A DNA stretch of 64,000 nucleotides, taken from contig OX344749.2 of NCBI GenBank assembly GCA_947034885.2, positions 46,343,682-46,407,681 on the forward strand. Reading direction: 5' to 3'. Below, one piece after another: positions 57,741-64,000 of the stretch. Source of the DNA: Thuidium tamariscinum (lineage: Eukaryota > Streptophyta > Bryopsida > Hypnales > Thuidiaceae). Made by a program: the position numbers and the translations under genes. The notes under the pieces are model-generated. The model made no database searches and was not told the DNA's origin. It saw only the letters and a list, made by a program, of their open reading frames with translations. The stretch's first letter is position 1. Each line of letters starts with the position of its first letter.

Positions 57741-58565
57741 TTAGCTACAGAAAGCACCGGAGAAGTACTGGTCCAGAGAGTCCACAATGTAAACGTTGGC
57801 AGCGATCGGTGAAGCCCCGGGAGGCGAGATGTGGAGTTGCTGACGAACAAACGGTGCCAATCCCGAATTCGTCTCCCTGCGAGTGTCCACATGCCAGTCC
57901 GGCTCCAGCTGACGCACAAAGGAAGTTCTTCCCGTCTCTGTGCTACAAAACAGCACCTTCTCTCGATTGAACTTCGCCTTCGAGAACAACCCGATGGCAT
58001 CCAAAGCCGCCATTACGACGGCCTCACTCGCGTCGTCCACGACTTTCGCAACCAAATAAAGATCAATGGTGCTGGCAAGCTCCAACAAAACGTCCACGAC
58101 AGCAGGCCGCACAACTGCATGCTGCTGAAGCTCCTCTGCCGTACTTTCCTCGAGAATCACACCTAGAAGCTGGCATGTCATCTTCCGGCCCCCGTTGAGC
58201 TGCCGACGCACAATCTGCGCAACTGTAAGCTCCCCTGTTTCCACAGTCTTGCTTTCCGTCGCGCTCCCCCGCTGCGTGGCATGCGTAATGGACGTCGCCA
58301 CAGCCGTCGAGGAGGCTCCCGTGTCCATGGAAGAGGATGCAGTCCCGTTGTCCCGCTTGTCCGACCGAGGGCTTGCCCGGGCTCCCGGCATCCGCCAGCA
58401 CTTCCACGTCCACCAAAGCGCAATGGCTAACCCCGCCGCGGCGCCGATCGAACTCGCATTCTTGTTGCGAAACATGAACCCCAGCAAGTGGGAGAGCTTC
58501 ACCGTCAGCGTCGCGTTTATGCCCCGCAGCAGCTGCACTAGCTCCTCCGCTATGGAGTCGCCCAT
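57741..58565 (-). CDS. PEX22: Peroxisome biogenesis protein 22 (PEX22)
   Basis: Single exon, 274 residues, close to plant PEX22 length. Anchors the ubiquitin-conjugating enzyme PEX4 at the peroxisome membrane for PEX5 receptor recycling and matrix-protein import (family knowledge). Seen: a short N-terminal segment with ELVQLL, one membrane span about 39-56 (GAAAGLAIALWWTW), a Ser/Thr-rich linker, then the conserved cytosolic domain with TCQLLGVILEESTAEELQ, LFCSTETGRTSFVRQLEPDW and a C-terminal NVYIVDSLDQYF. These are plant PEX22 landmarks. ATG at 58565 in a good context; stop TAA. It stands alone; neighbours are repeats. Intact. Confidence 0.93.
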   Translation of the reverse strand: MGDSIAEELVQLLRGINATLTVKLSHLLGFMFRNKNASSIGAAAGLAIALWWTWKCWRMPGARASPRSDKRDNGTASSSMDTGASSTAVATSITHATQRGSATESKTVETGELTVAQIVRRQLNGGRKMTCQLLGVILEESTAEELQQHAVVRPAVVDVLLELASTIDLYLVAKVVDDASEAVVMAALDAIGLFSKAKFNREKVLFCSTETGRTSFVRQLEPDWHVDTRRETNSGLAPFVRQQLHISPPGASPIAANVYIVDSLDQYFSGAFCS

Positions 58566-59300
58566 CGCCCGCGCTCCAACTCACTCAGCCCTTTCTTGGC
58601 AAGCACCCCCGCCTCGCGAACGTCCTTATATCCTAACGCGCAACAAACTCAATCCTTTGCAACAACTACCATAGCCACGCGTAACCCACGCTCCTCTACT
58701 ACCCTAACACCCAGATCATCCAGAATCCCAAACCCTCGTCACTCGGCAAATCTACGAAGAAGACCAAGCAAAAAGCACCTCATTCCTCAGGACAAAATTT
58801 CACTGACAAATCCCTTTGAACTCGGGCCTGAGCTGAAATCGATGAGTCGATGATGTAGAACGAATGCCTTGCAAGCCAGCTTCCAAAGGAACCTCTACAC
58901 CAGCTGGGGTTTGCGTTGAGATCCACACCCTGCAGCCACCAAAAGGAATGCACACAGGAATGACTAGTATTCAGTCAAGATATGTGGCTACGGAGTGAAT
59001 TCGGTCGTGAGAAGAGGAATTGACGGAGAGAGGAAGGAGACCCTGCTCGCGCTGGGTCTTGTCATTTGCTCCGAGGTCATTGTCGCCACTCCGAGAGGGA
59101 GAGGAAGACCGGACACAGGCTTAGGGTTTCAAGACACCAAAAAAATCATTGGCATTGGACACTTGTGGTCTTTTCATGGATTGTCCAAAAATGAGGACGT
59201 GGCTTTCAAAATGAAGAACCTACCCAAGTCTCTCTACGGTAATAAAGTTGCAAATTATTTTTCAAAGTCATGGTTTTGATTGTCATTATTGAATATAATG
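58566..59300. promoter_or_regulatory. PEX22 upstream region
   Basis: GC-richer to about 59130. Includes ACCCTAACACCC and AAACCCTC telo-like sequences near 58700-58740 and a TTAGGGTTT near 59122. A 94-residue plus frame at 58995-59279 has no domain and is not called. Confidence 0.4.
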
Positions 59301-62300
59301 TTATGTGTGTATAGCAATGTCCAAAGAAGAAGGGATTGTAGAAGAAAAAAAATATTGACGAGGTTGACAAAGCCCAATGAAGAGGCCCATTTTTTTCCAC
59401 AATTCTTAACTACAAGGATATTGCCCAATGTAAACTACAATTTGGAAATCAATACGACATTTAGGATGAAAGTTGTATGTTGAATGAAAAAGTCATGATG
59501 CTTGATTATACAGGCATGATTGTAGATTTGAACTAGCCTAGAAAGTGAATGGGCAATTTGCTAGTTGTGGTTTTTGAAATTGCAAATGTGATATTTTGTA
59601 AAGGTGAAGAAACTATATTCTATTATTCCCCATATATTATAGTCAAGCGTAGCATTTATTATTCATTAATTAGCTAAATCCAAAAAAATTCAAAATAATC
59701 ATTTGAAAGAGAATTCTATGGATCTACTTCACGTGCATCTAAATGTGAATACAATATAGTACAAATGCACAATGATGGATACAAATCCTAGTATATATAT
59801 GAATATATATGCATACAAGTTTGACATCCATGTATTCTAAGGTTTTATATATATACATATATATGACATATTAATATAAATACATGTACAAATGTGAGTA
59901 CAAATATTTATATGGATACATATTTCATATCATTTGCCATTTGCTATTTACCATTCCATAGCAAATGATACTTATGGAGATATCCCAAGAATTATTGTTT
60001 TATTTGTTGAGGGTATGGCTAAAAAGAACTAGCAATATTACATCCCTTGTTATCCAATAGAGAGTTCAAGTGTGCTAACACTATAATTATAAAGTATATT
60101 TGCATTTGTCTTAATCTCAAGTTCTTAGCCATCAATTTCAAATATGTTCACTATTTATAATAATGAAAATGTTAGATTTCATATTTAAAAATATAGAATT
60201 TTGCCTTCAAAGATAAATTTGTACATTTGAATCTCATTGGTTGTACATTTTTCAAATTATGTCTTTGACTTCTTAAATGACCATGACCCATTTTGAAAAA
60301 AAGGATAAAAAAAGAAAGTTAAAAAGATATTACACTACACTAGGATGGGAATGTATAGAAATTAAACTATTGGAGGGACTATTTAATGTTTTATTTTTGT
60401 ATAAATCAATTATAGTGAATTTCTTTTTAAACTAAAAATTAGCTATTTGTAAGGACTTGATGGTGATGATATTTCACTAAAAGAATGAATTGAAAACCAT
60501 GATCTTCAATTTTTTTTAAATGTACACACCATATCATCATGAAGCCCCATGTTTGGCCTATTTGCCCAAATATGGAGGAAATAGAATCATATATTTTCTT
60601 ATGCCCCTCATGTAGATTATGTCCAATAAGTGTAGAAATAGACCAAAAAAATTTCAGTTCTAAATATCAATTGAGACATATACAAACAAAAAAAAAATTT
60701 AAGTTCATTGGAATCATCCTTCAAAGGTTATAACAAAAGACAAAACTACTTTAACAAAAACTCTACATAAATGTTTAGTCTTTCTTGCAATCATCCAAAG
60801 TTAGCAACAATCTCTACAATAGATTAAACAACAACAAATTTTAATGAACTCCAAGCAATGGCACACTTTGATTAACCCTTTATAGACCTAAAAGACTAAA
60901 AGACTATAAAATTGAATTTATGATGATTAAAGAGTTTTGATCAAGGTTTAGAATCATACTTGTCAATTGTGTAGAAAAAGTTCAAATCTATTTTTGTCGA
61001 CTAGAGGGGTCACTCTATGCATTTTTACAAACCACGTGCAACAAATATTTTAGACCTCCTATTTACTTCTAAAAATTTAATAGAAAGAAAAAAATGAATA
61101 GTTTTTTCTACTTTCAAAATTTATAATATTTTGAATTGTTGATATTTTTTATTGATCCTTATTAGTTATAAATTTTTGAAGAAAAAAGATACACTTTAAG
61201 TCTAAAAATAATTTTTGACCCTCTATTTACTTTTTCAAAAATTGTCTAAAAAATGATTTAAAAAATTCTAAAAATAAATCTTTATTGAAAGTTCATTTTT
61301 CTTGAATATTGATGCAATGATCATTCAAATATTCTCTAGAAATATTTGAGTTGAGACACATACCATTTCAATTCATTTTTTTAATATAACGTAGAAGTCA
61401 TTTAATATATTATTTAAGTTAAAAAATTTTGGCAATAGAAATCTATAGTCATTATTAATCAAAGATTGAAATTATAAGATGAAATCATAGTTTATTAAAA
61501 AGTAAATAAGTCAAAAAATCACTTTGCTAAATGTTATACACCAAATCCCCATAGAGTGACCTCACCAAATTTGTGGTAAGACATCTCCAATGGTGAAATT
61601 TCTTTTATTACACTAATTCAATTAAATCATGTAACATGAAGCTTACTATTTAGATGCTCTCTAATGTGAACAACTTAGCTAAACTATAATTAGACAATAT
61701 AAAAAATAAGTTTATACTTTTGCACATGGATGCTTGGCTATTTTGAACAATCCACAAATGATAATTTATTGGACAATTTGGATCCCAATGCAATCTCTTG
61801 GTCTACATTTGATAATAGCTTATTTCTACCTACTTTAGTATCAATTTGTCTATATCTATATTCACATGCTTTGCCAATACAACATCAATAAAACTAATTT
61901 GATCAATCTAATGTCATTGATTGCTAGGCTACAAAAGGTAATGATTGAATTGAAAATTTGTACACAATTTTGACCTACCAAGGAGGAATTTGAAAATAAG
62001 AGAATACCAATTCACTTCATATTTAACCCTTCAAAGACATTTCATGTCTTCGCTTAGCCAAACTGCACTAGGTTTCTACTTTAAAATACACATTTCAAAA
62101 ATTTGATAATTTTGACATATAGTAATACATGTCTAAAATTTAATCTCATTTTTTCATAATTAAAAATACCATGTTCAATATTATATGACTTTTTGTAAAG
62201 AAAATTCTTTGTAAAAATTATAGTAATTATAAAATGCTTAAAATAGTATGAAAATTTTAAGAAAAGTAGATATAATAGTAACAAACATCATGGTATAATT

Positions 62301-63225
62301 GATGTTGTGCTTGAGTTCACACCAAGATAAATTCAATAGAAAAAGTTCAAATGTATTGTATTTTGGGTTTTCAAGATGTTATCTTCAAAGTATCATAGAA
62401 ATTGCAATTTTTGAATTTTTGAAAAAGAAATCAAATGGATTAAGAAGTAGATTATTGAAGCTATATTTTCTTAGTTAAAATTGAAAACATTTAAAATTAA
62501 AACTATTTGAAAATTTAGATTTTGTTTTTCAAAATGTTCATTGGCTTGCAATGCCATTTTAAGGGTTAATAACATTGGGCCTTGTAGTGATTTTACAATT
62601 TCAATGGCTTTTATCCATTAAAGATGATAATAACTTCATTGTTACGTTTTTGAAAACAAAAAAATATTAGTTTGATAAATATTTTCAACACGTGATGAAA
62701 AAAAATCAATTATCACCATTATATGTATAAACAACTATAAGTGCATTTGTTCACATGGTTGTTTGTAGTGGGTTTGATTGATGATATGAAATTTGAGGGT
62801 AAGTAGAGATTGTTTTGGAGTTGTTCCCCTAGCTATTCTCTATGTTGTCTAGAAACTGCGAACCAATCTAAACAACCCAATTTTCAGAAATTTTGGAATT
62901 TTTTTTTCAAAAATTTCAAAAGTATCAGGAAATTGAAAATTGAATTAATTAAATTTTTTCAAAAACATATATAAATAAATAAATAAATAAAATTTTGAGA
63001 TGGCATAATTGCAGCCACGTTAGACTACTGATGTGGCACTGTTTCTAGAGTTCCTACAATCCAAGAATTCATAGTTTCTTCATGCCTTTCAATTTCATTT
63101 AATGAATCAATATACTTCAAAATATAGACCTTATGAGAAATATCAACAATACATTAATAGTTTTTTCAACACTAAAATTATGGTAAAAATCCAAAATTAT
63201 TACAACCATAAAAAGATTGAACCAT
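59301..63225. other. AT-rich gene-free tract
   Basis: 59740-59950 is a 'ggatacatat' tract. 60760-60798 carries a family D-like right end (GTCTTTCTTGCAATCATCC) whose left end I could not place. 62800-63090 has family A-like traces ('gccacgttagactactgatgtggc'). Confidence 0.45.
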
Positions 63226-63560
63226 TAGAAGAAATATGGAGCCTCTAGAAGACTACTTTAGAGTTGTTCCTTGAAATTGTTTCCAATGCTGTAAACCAAC
63301 CACTATTGGTTTGAATATTCAAAATATTAATATGTATTTTTTAAATTCAAATTTTTTATAAAGTATTTAGAAATCAAAATAACATTATTTTTTTCTAAAA
63401 TAATATTTTTTAATTATTTAATAATTAATGAATTTTTTTTAGTTAATTAATATTACCAGATGTAATAGTCACTCGACTACATGAAATTGCTTATATAGTA
63501 TTGTTCCCAATGTCTCTACAATCTAAAAGTTTCTAGTCTTATAGAGGCCTCAAATCTCCC
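63226..63560. mobile_element. Diverged MITE family A relative
   Basis: Same block order as the copy at 21528-21830: 'agaagactactttagagttgttcc', A/T core, 'gtcactcgactacatg', 'tgttcccaatg'. Terminal motif eroded. Confidence 0.4.
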
Positions 63561-64000
63561 CTAATATTACAATTTGCACCCTCCATTAGAAATAGAGCTT
63601 GCAAATCCAACTTGAGTTGCCTATATATATATATAGGCATGTTGGCCTTTAATTTCAAAGGTAATAATTGAATTAGAATTGAAGTAAAATTGTAGTATTT
63701 GTAGCCTTCTAAATTTCCTCAATTGAATTGCATCCATGCCTATACTAAAAGAAAACCACAATTTTCGAGATGTATTTTTTAGAATGTCTATCTATTTTTA
63801 TGTCAACAATGACAACAATTGTAATATCAAGATGATAGTTATAATATCAAATGTATCATAAAAATAAATGTGCATTATAAAAAACATAGGATTCTTTTCT
63901 TTCTTCTAACTATAAAAGTAATCCAAGAGTTTATTCTCAAATTGGATTGGAACCTATTCCCTTGCTTCACCTTCAATGCAAAGAATTACAACTTAAACAC
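63561..64000. other. Right edge, nothing supported
   Basis: 63781-63900 has a loose inverted 'gtcaacaatgacaacaat..atatcaagat' arrangement reminiscent of the 28.0-kb hairpin, too eroded to call. Confidence 0.35.

Noticed and set aside
58063..58674. Long frames antisense or out of frame to PEX22
   Set aside because: Shadows of the GC-rich PEX22 coding sequence.
1..64000. CRISPR arrays, bacterial operons or contamination
   Set aside because: No regularly spaced direct repeats with unique spacers; genes have spliceosomal introns and plant-specific families throughout.

Overview
The window is nuclear DNA of a land plant. It has GT-AG introns, an A-type (CYP71-clan) cytochrome P450 pair, a plant-style PEX22, a plant bZIP with a long zipper and mitochondrial genes. 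Genes are sparse islands in very AT-rich DNA packed with short non-autonomous transposons. The small introns of most genes beside long repeat-rich intergenic tracts would suit a spore-bearing lineage (bryophyte or lycophyte), but the sequence alone does not settle that.

Layout. 1-24.3 kb: two same-strand (minus) P450 genes from a segmental duplication, P450-A (5543..1970) and P450-B (23353..18779). Each has three exons, and exons 2 and 3 are the same length in both (572 and 630 nt). Between them lie MITEs, two candidate solo LTRs, a local tandem duplication and a broken DExH-box helicase fragment. 24.3-31.3 kb: transposon-derived DNA, including a 1.2-kb CACTA-like element with a hairpin at each end. 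32.5-37 kb: two mitochondrial genes, a complex I ESSS/NDUFB11-like subunit (minus) and a seven-exon mitochondrial malate dehydrogenase (plus). 37.3-38.8 kb: a decayed tandem array. 40.9-42.2 kb: a two-exon bZIP gene (minus). 44-57.7 kb: repeats, foldbacks and a tRNA-like SINE candidate. 57.7-58.6 kb: single-exon PEX22 (minus). 58.9-64 kb: AT-rich repeats with no gene I can support.

The most interesting locus is the P450 pair. Both reading frames are intact with canonical ExxR, PERF and haem-cysteine motifs. Both, however, lack the C-helix Trp and the I-helix acidic residue that normally serve haem-propionate contact and O2 activation. They are also mosaics: exon 1 and its 5' flank are GC-richer and about 92% identical in protein between copies, while exons 2 and 3 are AT-rich and only about 72-75% identical. 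That points to gene conversion, or to replacement of a promoter plus first exon, after the older duplication.

The genes are not an operon. The mitochondrial genes (complex I subunit, mMDH) and the peroxisomal PEX22 are ordinary housekeeping genes and share no visible regulation. The remaining novelty is in the transposons: at least five short-element families with defined termini, several with target duplications or empty sites visible inside this window.
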